From JACNKJ01 sp964440095 (lineage in GTDB: Bacteria > Krumholzibacteriota > Krumholzibacteriia > JACNKJ01), in assembly GCA_964440095.1 (NCBI GenBank), contig CAYTPZ010000026.1, forward strand, positions 1 to 28,911: a DNA stretch of 28,911 bases, in the 5' to 3' direction. Positions 22,171 through 28,911 of the stretch are shown one piece after another. The stretch's first letter is position 1. The number at the start of each line of letters is the position of its first letter. The notes under the pieces were generated by a model. It did no database searches and had not been told where the DNA came from. It was given only the letters and a program-made list of their open reading frames with translations. The position numbers and the translations under genes were made by a program.

Positions 22171-23547
22171 CTATTCTTCGTCGGAATCTGCGGGTGGGCG
22201 GCCCTGGAGGCCGTATTTTTCGATTTTCCTATATAAATGACTGCGCTGCATGCCTAAAGCTCGTGCCGTCTGGCTGACGTTTCCGTTCCATTCCTTGATT
22301 TTGCGAGCCAAAAAGGCCGCCTCGCTCCGCTCTTTGAAGTCCTGGAAATTCGTAGCCTCGAACAGGGCCACATCCCCGCCCATAGCCTCACCAGATCCGG
22401 GGATGTCGGCCGCGAGGATCTGATCTCCGGAGGCCATGATCAGCAGACGTTCGATCATGTTCCCCAGTTCGCGCACATTGCCGGGCCATCGATAGTTTTT
22501 GAGCTTCTCCAAAGCCTCAGGATGCACCTTCCGCATGGGCACACCGAGTTCCCGGGAATAGCGTTCCAGGAAATGGGCGACAAGTAATGGAATGTCTTCT
22601 CGTCGTTCGCGAAGAGGCGGCACCTGAATGGGGACAACGTTCAGTCGATAATAAAGGTCTTCGCGGAATCGATGTTCGGCCGCTTCGGCCAGAAGATCTT
22701 TGTTGGTGGCCGCGATGATTCGAACGTCCACTTCCAAGGTTTCCGTTCCCCCCACTCGCTCAAGGCGGCTCTCCTGCAAAACACGCAGGACTTTTGACTG
22801 GGCCTCCAGACTCATGTCCCCCACCTCGTCCAGAAACAGGGTTCCCCCATGAGCCTGTTCGAAGCGGCCGCGACGCCTCTGATGCGCCCCCGTAAAGCTG
22901 CCCTTTTCATGGCCGAACAGTTCGCTCTCGATGAGTTCGTTGGGAATGGCCGCGCAGTTCACTTCGATGAAAGGACCCTCGGCACGACGGCTGCGAGAGT
23001 GGATGGCCCAGGCCACAAGTTCCTTGCCCGAACCATTGTCGCCGGTAATGAGAACCCTCGCCTCACTTGGAGCGACCTTTTCAACAGCGTCCATCACTTC
23101 GCGAATGGCCAGGGTTTTACCCACGATTTCGTGGCGCCCCTTGAGCTTCTCCTGCAGCTGTTGCTTGTCTCGTCGAAGGCGTCCCTGAGTCAGAGCGTTT
23201 CGCAAGGTCACGAGAATGCGGTCGGCGTCCAGGGGCTTTTCGAGGAAATCGAATGCGCCGAGCTTGGTGGCCTCCACCGCAGTTTGAACATCACCGTGGC
23301 CCGAGATGATCACCACCGGCGTCTTGATCTTGCGTTTCCGAATTTCCGTGAGGGTTTCCAAACCGTCGATGCCGGGCATCTTGATGTCGAGGAAAATCAG
23401 GTCGTAGCGTTCCTTGTCCAACATGATCAGACCGGACTGGCCGTCGGGTGCATCATCCACAAGATGATCCTCATAGCGCAGGATCTTTCCGAGAGAATCT
23501 CGGATGGCGGCTTCGTCGTCGATGATAAGGATGTGGGCGACTGTCAT
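22171..23547 (-). CDS. NtrC/NtrX-like sigma54-dependent response regulator
   Basis: A 458-residue three-domain regulator. The receiver domain (residues 1-120) has the acidic pocket IIDDE, phospho-acceptor Asp54 in FLDIKMPG and the Lys in FLEKPL. The AAA+ domain has Walker A GDNGSGKE (atypical Asp-Asn in place of Glu-Thr/Ser), loop GSFTGA (a common variant of GAFTGA), GGTLFLDEVGDM and RWPGNVRELGNM. The C-terminal Fis-like helix-turn-helix reads GNVSQTARALGMQRSHLYRK. It should activate sigma54 promoters when phosphorylated; no kinase gene adjoins it, so the partner is elsewhere or is the kinase at 27.3-28.6 kb. The ATG at 23547 has GAGGAG just upstream. It has its own promoter. Confidence 0.93.
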   Translation of the reverse strand: MTVAHILIIDDEAAIRDSLGKILRYEDHLVDDAPDGQSGLIMLDKERYDLIFLDIKMPGIDGLETLTEIRKRKIKTPVVIISGHGDVQTAVEATKLGAFDFLEKPLDADRILVTLRNALTQGRLRRDKQQLQEKLKGRHEIVGKTLAIREVMDAVEKVAPSEARVLITGDNGSGKELVAWAIHSRSRRAEGPFIEVNCAAIPNELIESELFGHEKGSFTGAHQRRRGRFEQAHGGTLFLDEVGDMSLEAQSKVLRVLQESRLERVGGTETLEVDVRIIAATNKDLLAEAAEHRFREDLYYRLNVVPIQVPPLRERREDIPLLVAHFLERYSRELGVPMRKVHPEALEKLKNYRWPGNVRELGNMIERLLIMASGDQILAADIPGSGEAMGGDVALFEATNFQDFKERSEAAFLARKIKEWNGNVSQTARALGMQRSHLYRKIEKYGLQGRPPADSDEE

Positions 23548-23570
23548 GGGGCTCCTCACGGCTCACGATA

Positions 23571-23599
23571 AATATACCGATCAAGCGTTGAGACGCCAA
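23571..23599 (-). promoter_or_regulatory. Sigma70-type promoter of the NtrX-like regulator
   Basis: TTGGCG (23594-23599, 4 of 6) and TATATT (23571-23576, 5 of 6) are 17 bp apart in the 77-nt gap between the beta-barrel gene and the regulator. The start would be near 23564, with a short leader holding the ribosome site. Confidence 0.5.
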
Positions 23600-23624
23600 G
23601 GGTTTCAATGCTCGAAGCTGATCT

Positions 23625-25055
23625 CTACCAGAGGAAGCCGAAGTCGAGGACCTTGCGCAGCCCCAGGCTGAGCTGCCAATCCTCGATGAGTTCTCCCGAT
23701 TCCAGAAAACTAAAACGACGGTTTCGCTCGGCTTCCATTTGAAGATTCCATGCTGGACGCAGATTCCAATCCAGGCGCAAAAGCCCGCTGGCTCCCAGAT
23801 CGCGCTGCGCCTCTTCATTATCATAAAGGCTCTGATAGTCATCGAGGCTCAATCGGGCAGTGAGTGTTTTCGCCTGGGACCATCGATAGCGCAGACTCAT
23901 TTGGATCTGAAGGATGCGGAAGCGATCGCTTCCGTTATCGCCGAAACGGCTTTCCTCACCCAGAACCGTCAATTCCACAGGCAGAGAGGATTCATCGAAC
24001 AGGCTCAGCTGCATGCGACCTTCCATGCGGCGCTCGCGACTTCGGGTGAAGGTCCAGAATTCATCGCTCACGGTGTCAGGATTGAAACCTGAGATACTTG
24101 CCAAGATTTCTATACCCGCATGACTCGGAAGACCGAAAGACAAGAGGGCTTCGCTTTCCCAAAAGAAACCTGGACGATAGAAGCCTTCATAGTCGTCCCA
24201 GTTCTCCCGCCCCCAATCTCCACGCCAAGTGAAATCACTGTTCCCTCCGAATCGATCAAGGGCGAAGCCGAGGGTCCACAGCTCACCGCCGGGACGCTCA
24301 TAGGAATTCAGAGCCGAGGCATCCTCCACCTCATGCTGCTGCAAAGCGGCACTGGTTCGAAGACTCCAAATTTCTCCCACAAACCGACTCAATTGCAGAG
24401 CCCATTCGTGATGGTTTCGATCGGAATGTGAGCGCTGCAGATAGCGTTCGTCCTCCACCTGAATTTTAAACTCCGTTTCCAGAGAACCCGGCAGATAGAG
24501 TGACAGGGTTGCCTCGGCACGGGAATCATGGTGATCGCTTGTTACAGAATCGGGCTCAGGATAGCTAAGCCTGGAATGATCCCAATTAAAATTCAAGGAG
24601 TGCAGGTCGGCCGTCCAGGACAATCCTGCGCCCAAACCAAGTGTTTGACTCGACTGTTCACGTTCCTCGATAAGAAGGAGGGCGTCGGGATCGAAACTCA
24701 AGATGGGCAGGCTCAATTTGCCGGGATCTCGTCGAGATATTTTCAGAAAACCATCCGCATTAACACTCTGCTTTTCAGCCGAGAAATCCATTGCCGCTGC
24801 AGTCAGGCGATCAAACAGATCTTCTCGCGCGGACAAGGCGAGGCCGTAATCTATAGGACCCAAAGAGATTTGGGATAATCGCAGATCCGCCGAAGCAGCA
24901 ATCTGGTTCAAACTCAGTGAATCGCTTCGGTAGGCTTGCGAGCCAAAGGTGAAACCGCCCTCCCAATTGCTCGCCGCCGCTGGCGCAATGAGGACGCTCC
25001 CCAAGATGAGAATCCCAGGGAGCTTTCTAGCAAAGGAGTCGGCGATTTTCGGCAT
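23625..25055 (-). CDS. Predicted outer-membrane beta-barrel protein
   Basis: A 476-residue protein I cannot assign to a named family. The N-terminus is a signal peptide (KLPGILILGSVLIAPAAAS). The rest is a long series of alternating amphipathic strands with aromatic ends, such as HSLNFNWDHSRLSYPEP, EATLSLYLPGSLETEFKIQV, IQMSLRYRWSQAKTLTARLS and GLLRLDWNLRPAWNLQMEAE. It ends in LDFGFLW, with the C-terminal aromatic residue that BAM recognises. This suits an outer-membrane beta-barrel of about 16-20 strands. It follows the periplasmic helical protein gene by 22 nt, so the two are probably made together. Transport, secretion or adhesion are possible roles. Confidence 0.75.
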   Translation of the reverse strand: MPKIADSFARKLPGILILGSVLIAPAAASNWEGGFTFGSQAYRSDSLSLNQIAASADLRLSQISLGPIDYGLALSAREDLFDRLTAAAMDFSAEKQSVNADGFLKISRRDPGKLSLPILSFDPDALLLIEEREQSSQTLGLGAGLSWTADLHSLNFNWDHSRLSYPEPDSVTSDHHDSRAEATLSLYLPGSLETEFKIQVEDERYLQRSHSDRNHHEWALQLSRFVGEIWSLRTSAALQQHEVEDASALNSYERPGGELWTLGFALDRFGGNSDFTWRGDWGRENWDDYEGFYRPGFFWESEALLSFGLPSHAGIEILASISGFNPDTVSDEFWTFTRSRERRMEGRMQLSLFDESSLPVELTVLGEESRFGDNGSDRFRILQIQMSLRYRWSQAKTLTARLSLDDYQSLYDNEEAQRDLGASGLLRLDWNLRPAWNLQMEAERNRRFSFLESGELIEDWQLSLGLRKVLDFGFLW

Positions 25056-25077
25056 CGAGCCCTTCAGGGTTCCTCTA

Positions 25078-25767
25078 CTAGTAACGACGATTCAGATTGT
25101 CGACGATCTCCGCCACCTCTCCAACCTGTTTCAACCATACTCTCATATTGCCTTCCCGGCTCCAATTGGCCAAACGATCGAACCGTTGAGCCATTTGCTC
25201 ATTTCGATTCCGAATACTCTCAAAGGCCGGCAGGAAACTTTCATCTAACCATGCCGAATGCGACCGGGCCGCAGCGGGATTGTCCGTTTGCAGGAGTGCG
25301 AGATTCCTCTGGTATTGATTCAGAGTGCGTGTGAGTTCGCGTTCTCTTCGCAGGTTCTCTTTGTTCAGATTGGAGGCGCGGGTGACCAGTCTTCGCACTC
25401 GTCGAAGCTTCAGAGTCACCTGCTTGACTTTTACACTGTTCCAACGAAGTCGCTGGCGCTGTTGTCCGCTTAATTCCGAAGGCGGATTCTGGGCCAAGGC
25501 CATGAGGAATCCACTTTCGATATCTCTCCAGGGACTCAAGATTTCATTTCGAACGAAGCGTCCCAGATAGAGATACTCGTCTTTGCGAAGATTATCCTCT
25601 AAGCGACGGATGCCCTTTTCATACTGGGACAATTGCCCGGAACCTTGGGAGCCCAGACGAGCTTCGAGGTTTTCCAGTCGATTTTCAAGGGGAGAGGCGG
25701 CTGCGGGCGAACTGGCCAGGAGCCCCAGGATCAGTACTAGAGGTAGGATTCGTTGTAGGGATTTCAT
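25078..25767 (-). CDS. Periplasmic helical (coiled-coil) protein, unknown function
   Basis: A 229-residue exported protein. It has a signal peptide (LPLVLILGLLASSPAAAS), then almost entirely charged helix: NRLENLEARLGSQGSG, EKGIRRLEDNLRKDEYLYLG, KVKQVTLKLRRVRRLVTRAS, LRRERELTRTLNQYQRNLAL and RNRNEQMAQRFDRLANW. The mature part is basic and has no Cys. The ATG at 25767 is favoured because the signal peptide starts there; the frame upstream is not supported. I do not recognise the family. With the beta-barrel downstream it may form an envelope system, the helical protein acting as periplasmic partner or chaperone. Confidence 0.72.
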   Translation of the reverse strand: MKSLQRILPLVLILGLLASSPAAASPLENRLENLEARLGSQGSGQLSQYEKGIRRLEDNLRKDEYLYLGRFVRNEILSPWRDIESGFLMALAQNPPSELSGQQRQRLRWNSVKVKQVTLKLRRVRRLVTRASNLNKENLRRERELTRTLNQYQRNLALLQTDNPAAARSHSAWLDESFLPAFESIRNRNEQMAQRFDRLANWSREGNMRVWLKQVGEVAEIVDNLNRRY

Positions 25768-25864
25768 GATCTCACTCGATTTCTGCCGATTTGCCCATGA
25801 ATCTGCAAGGCTGAGACCAGTTGAGTACAAAAACGAAAGACATTACTCAAGCCACTCAGGCTCT

Positions 25865-25880
25865 TGCACTTAGCACGCCC
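25865..25880 (-). promoter_or_regulatory. Possible weak sigma54-like promoter ahead of the envelope pair
   Basis: The minus strand reads GGGCGT-GCTAA-GTGCA with the correct 10-nt spacing between GG and GC, but only partial agreement in both boxes. The start would be near 25854, about 86 nt above the helical protein gene. It is noted because three sigma54-type regulators surround this pair. Confidence 0.2.
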
Positions 25881-25942
25881 GTTCGACATGTCTGTGCGGA
25901 GCATGAATCCCATCAGGCTCCCATTTGGTACGGTCCCGCCCC

Positions 25943-27319
25943 TCAGGGTTCTTCTTTATCGGAGTCCTCCGCGTTAGCCAAACCGTGCTTTTCAAGCCGA
26001 TAACCCAAGGTGCGGCGGGTAAGTCCTAGCAGGCGAGCGGCGGCACTCTTGTTTCCCCCGCTTCGCTCCATTGCCTGAACGATCAGATCTTTCTCCAGTA
26101 CTTCCAGCGAAATCCCCTCTTCAGGCAAACGATAAGTAAGGCCGTTATCGCTTCGGAAGGGAGCACTCAATGGCGGCAGATCCTCGAGATCCAAAACCGA
26201 TCCACTGGAAAGCACCATGGCTCGCTCTAGCACATTCTCCAACTCCCGGACATTACCCGGCCATGGATGAGATTGCAGAGCCTTCACGGCTTCAGCGCTA
26301 AGACTTGTAACTTTCCGGCCCGTGCGCTCGGACAATCGCTTGAGGAAGAAATTCGTGTAGAGTTCCAGATCAGCCAGTCGTTCTCTCAAAGGTGGAAGCT
26401 CGATGCGAATGACGTTGAGCCTGTAGAATAGATCCTGGCGAAAAGTATTTTGAGCGACCATGGCCTCGAGGTCACGGTGTGTCGCGGCCACGATACGAAC
26501 GTCAACGGGGATGTTCTTGTTGCTGCCCACCCTTTGCAGCACTCGTTCCTGCAGAACGCGAAGCACTTTGGCCTGGGTTGCAGCGGCCATATCACCGATC
26601 TCATCGAGGAGTAGTGTGCCGCCGTGGGCGAGTTCGAATTTCCCCGGCCTCTCGCTGACGTCGGTGGCCGCACCTTTCACCACTCCGAAGAGTTCGGCCT
26701 CAAGGAGACTGTCCACCAAAGCCGCACAGTTCACCTGAACAAAAGGTCCCTTCTTTCGCTTGCCGTGTTCGTGCACCGCCCGGGCAATGACCTCTTTGCC
26801 CGTGCCGCTTTCACCGAGAATCATCACGGTCGAATCGCTGGCCACCACGCGAGGCAGCATTTCATAAATGCGGCGCATTCCAGGATGGCGGCCCACAATC
26901 ATATCGTCGAAGATGTAGGCTGAGTCGATACTTGCGGCGACGGATTCGTCGGCAGAATCGCTGACGAAAATGGCGCGAACTTTCTCCGCAAGTGCGGTCA
27001 TGCGTACGGGTTTGGTGAGGTACTCCACGGCGCCCAGGTCTAAGGCGCGCACTCCCGCTTCGATGCTGGCGAAAGCGGTCATCAGAATGGAGGGCGTGTC
27101 AGGGCTTTGCTTGTGAACTTTCGCGAGAAGGTCCAGCCCGGCCTCTTCGCTTTCCATACGAAGATCGGTGATGATTAGGTCGGCTGGCTTCTTTTTGAAT
27201 AGTTCCCAGGCCTCGGCCCCGGAACTCGCCGTGACAATCTTTCGCCCTCTGCCCTCGAGAGATTCCTCCAGAAGTTTCAGCATGCGAGTTTCATCATCGA
27301 CAATGAGGATGCGCTTCAC
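25943..27319 (-). CDS. NtrC-family response regulator with altered GAFTGA loop
   Basis: A 458-residue regulator with receiver, AAA+ and Fis-type domains. The receiver has LIVDDE, Asp52 in IITDLRM and Lys in YLTKPV. The AAA+ domain has Walker A GESGTGKE (near 173), GGTLLLDEIGDM and PWPGNVREL. The loop that should read GAFTGA is GAATDV (KGAATDVSERPGKF, near residue 216), with the Phe that contacts sigma54 lost. The C-terminal helix-turn-helix (GNKSAAARLLGLTRRTLGYR) is normal. It may open promoters poorly or not at all through sigma54, or use a different contact. Its ATG overlaps the kinase stop (ATGA), so the two form a two-component pair. Confidence 0.93.
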   Translation of the reverse strand: MKRILIVDDETRMLKLLEESLEGRGRKIVTASSGAEAWELFKKKPADLIITDLRMESEEAGLDLLAKVHKQSPDTPSILMTAFASIEAGVRALDLGAVEYLTKPVRMTALAEKVRAIFVSDSADESVAASIDSAYIFDDMIVGRHPGMRRIYEMLPRVVASDSTVMILGESGTGKEVIARAVHEHGKRKKGPFVQVNCAALVDSLLEAELFGVVKGAATDVSERPGKFELAHGGTLLLDEIGDMAAATQAKVLRVLQERVLQRVGSNKNIPVDVRIVAATHRDLEAMVAQNTFRQDLFYRLNVIRIELPPLRERLADLELYTNFFLKRLSERTGRKVTSLSAEAVKALQSHPWPGNVRELENVLERAMVLSSGSVLDLEDLPPLSAPFRSDNGLTYRLPEEGISLEVLEKDLIVQAMERSGGNKSAAARLLGLTRRTLGYRLEKHGLANAEDSDKEEP

Positions 27320-28572
27320 GAATCCTGCCCTTTCGCTTTGATGGGAATGCTGAGTCGAAACTTGCTGCCCGCGGAGCTTGACGATTCAAGTGTGAGATCT
27401 CCCCCATGGGCCTGCGCCAGTGAACGCGAAAGGGCAAGTCCCAAACCCGTGCCGCCCTCTCGGCCTGAAACAAAGGGGGCGAACAATTTTTCACGCACTT
27501 CGTCCTGCACACCCGAACCCTGATCTTGAATTTCAGTTTGAATACTGCGGCCATCCTGACCGATGCTAACCAGCACTTCGCCTCCATCAGGACTGAAAGA
27601 TACTGCGTTGGCCAAAAGATTCAAAGCAATCTGACGGAGGCGATCGGAATCGCAATAAGCTTCCTTAGGTCCGCCTTCGGCCTCCAGCCTGAAACTCATC
27701 TTGGGGTGGCTCTGTTGCGCCTCCTTGATGCAACGATCCCAAAGCTCAAGGAGATCGACATCGGCAAGTTGCAATTCCATGGGCCTCGCGTAGTGCAGGA
27801 AGTCGTTAAGTAAGCGCCTCAGCCTTTCCGTTTCCTCTAAAATTTCCACGGCCCGATTCGCTTCCTTGCCCTGGCTTTCCATTTCCAGCAATTCGGCATG
27901 CCCCAGAATAATTGCCAATGGATTACGGATTTCGTGGGCCAATCCCGCTGCTAAAGTACCCACTGCGGCGAGGTGCTCGGCGCGATCCAGCTCGCGTTGG
28001 CGACGACGAGCTTGACGAAGAATGAGAGCCATGGATAGGAGTACGAAGCTCACGAATACCACGCCCGCTCCGGTGGCAATCCAAAGGCCTTGGCGCAAAC
28101 GGATGAGTTGGTCGGACAGACGCGCGCCCGCCTCCAGCAACAGATAACCCTCGAGTTCACCCAGATCATTTTCCAAGGGGAGATAGAGGGTCAGGAACAG
28201 CTCGTTGCCATCACGCAGGGGTTCGGCCTCGAACTCGAGTCCCAGGGAGGCTTCCATTTCCGGAAGATGTACAGAGGGAGGAAGCTCTGGGCTGCTGGAA
28301 TCGATTATCCGGCCTAGAACATCTAGAAGTTCAAGTCGATCCAATCCTGCGGAAGAAGCCAGCTCCTCCAAGCTCGCAGAACCGATCATGTTTTCCTTGA
28401 GAGCGGTCCGCACGATGGCACCTTGCTCGCGAAGGGCCTGACGATGAGCTAACTCGAAGGCTTCACTCATGCGGGCATGAAAGATCCAGCCACCGGACAA
28501 AAGTCCGGCGACCAGAAGCAGTGTGAATACTGCGACAAGCTGGGTTACTCGATCGATTCCCGGTGAGTGCAT
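27316..28572 (-). CDS. Membrane sensor histidine kinase
   Basis: About 418 residues. The first helix (residues about 9-29, QLVAVFTLLLVAGLLSGGWI) and second helix (about 163-185) enclose a periplasmic sensor of about 130 residues that I cannot name. Then follow the dimerisation domain with LAHEIRNPL (phospho-acceptor His213) and the ATPase domain with NLLANAVSFSPDGG (N box), DQGSGV and GGTGLGLALS. This is the class of NtrB/AtoS/ZraS-like kinases that pair with NtrC-type regulators, and its partner gene overlaps it. I chose the ATG at 28572; a GTG at 28674 would add 34 residues and overlap the gene upstream. Its stop, TGA, lies in the regulator's start. Confidence 0.92.
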   Translation of the reverse strand: MHSPGIDRVTQLVAVFTLLLVAGLLSGGWIFHARMSEAFELAHRQALREQGAIVRTALKENMIGSASLEELASSAGLDRLELLDVLGRIIDSSSPELPPSVHLPEMEASLGLEFEAEPLRDGNELFLTLYLPLENDLGELEGYLLLEAGARLSDQLIRLRQGLWIATGAGVVFVSFVLLSMALILRQARRRQRELDRAEHLAAVGTLAAGLAHEIRNPLAIILGHAELLEMESQGKEANRAVEILEETERLRRLLNDFLHYARPMELQLADVDLLELWDRCIKEAQQSHPKMSFRLEAEGGPKEAYCDSDRLRQIALNLLANAVSFSPDGGEVLVSIGQDGRSIQTEIQDQGSGVQDEVREKLFAPFVSGREGGTGLGLALSRSLAQAHGGDLTLESSSSAGSKFRLSIPIKAKGQDS

Positions 28573-28603
28573 GCCGGCAGTTTCGAGTGCCTGGAAGATA
28601 CTG

Positions 28604-28911
28604 TCAACGGAGAAGCACCAGCCGCTGAGTATTAAGGGCCAAACCTCCACTGAGCCGGAGCAGATAGACCCCACTACTCAGCTCCTGCCCGTTCTGATCC
28701 TCGGCATGCCAATTCATTTCATGCCGTCCAGCCTCGTACAAGGATTCCGTCAGGGTGGCTACCCTTCTCCCGCTCACGTCGAAAACTTCAACACGCAACA
28801 TGGAGACATATCCGGACACTTTCTGGCCTCTCCACGCGCCAGAGAACATGTAATTTGGCTCTTCCGGGTTTCGTGTGGGTAGCGAGCCATGATTCACCGT
28901 CTTTGGCTCTT
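28604..28911 (-). CDS. C-terminal part of a secreted protein with FlgD/T9SS-like domain (partial)
   Basis: The frame is open to the window edge, so only the last 101 or so residues are seen. They fit the FlgD-like Ig or type IX secretion sorting domain found at the ends of exported proteins in FCB-group bacteria: MLRVEVFDVSGRRVATL, LYEAGRHEMNWHAEDQNG, ELSSGVYLLRLSGG and a final QRLVLLR. Such domains mark the protein for secretion or surface attachment; the catalytic or binding part lies beyond the window. A GTG at 28897 is only an internal codon of the longer frame. Confidence 0.8.
   Translation of the reverse strand, partial: EPKTVNHGSLPTRNPEEPNYMFSGAWRGQKVSGYVSMLRVEVFDVSGRRVATLTESLYEAGRHEMNWHAEDQNGQELSSGVYLLRLSGGLALNTQRLVLLR

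Noticed and set aside
1..28911. CRISPR arrays, tRNA or rRNA genes, insertion sequences, prophage genes
   Set aside because: No regularly spaced repeats, cloverleaf sequences, transposase or phage-like proteins were seen on either strand.

Overview
The window looks like one contig segment from a Gram-negative bacterium, probably of the FCB superphylum or a neighbouring lineage such as Krumholzibacteria, Eisenbacteria, Latescibacterota or Gemmatimonadota. The reasons are a FlgD/T9SS-like C-terminal domain at the right edge, a complete alternative complex III operon, outer-membrane and periplasmic proteins, and several sigma54-type regulators. That placement is inference. All 18 credible genes lie on the minus strand, so transcription runs from high to low coordinates. 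No tRNA, rRNA, CRISPR array or insertion sequence was seen.

Layout in transcription order. (A) 28911-25943: the end of a secreted protein cut by the window edge, then a histidine kinase and an NtrC-type regulator overlapping by 4 bp; the regulator has a degenerate sigma54-contact loop. (B) 25767-23625: a periplasmic helical protein and an outer-membrane beta-barrel, neither recognised. (C) 23547-19114: an NtrX-like regulator, a 104-residue secreted Asp-rich protein, and an unusual regulator with a long TPR domain fused to a sigma54 AAA+ domain. (D) 19113-18547: the only long gene-free stretch. It has a good sigma54 promoter match whose transcript would run about 255 nt into a perfect UUCG-capped terminator, making a candidate small RNA. 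(E) 18546-8321: actABCDEF (alternative complex III), a small one-helix protein, a CuA/heme c oxidase subunit II and an oxidase subunit I homologue, ending at a terminator. (F) 8141-100: a CBM9-like protein, a Na+/solute symporter with a TPR domain, a PNGase F-like amidase, a GH130 mannoside phosphorylase-like enzyme and a GH38 alpha-mannosidase.

Two things stand out. First, the subunit I homologue in block E keeps both histidines of the low-spin heme but has lost all three CuB histidines, the high-spin heme ligand, the cross-linked tyrosine and the K-channel lysine. It cannot be a normal O2 reductase, although its partner subunit II has an intact CuA site and heme c. The operon thus encodes a quinol-oxidising complex joined to an oxidase-like module without a reaction centre. 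Second, block F reads as a compact N-glycan foraging operon: release by the amidase, capture and uptake, alpha-mannose trimming and phosphorolysis of the Man-beta-1,4-GlcNAc core. A third, more speculative idea is that the TPR sigma54 activator and the small secreted protein encoded just upstream form a peptide-sensing pair.
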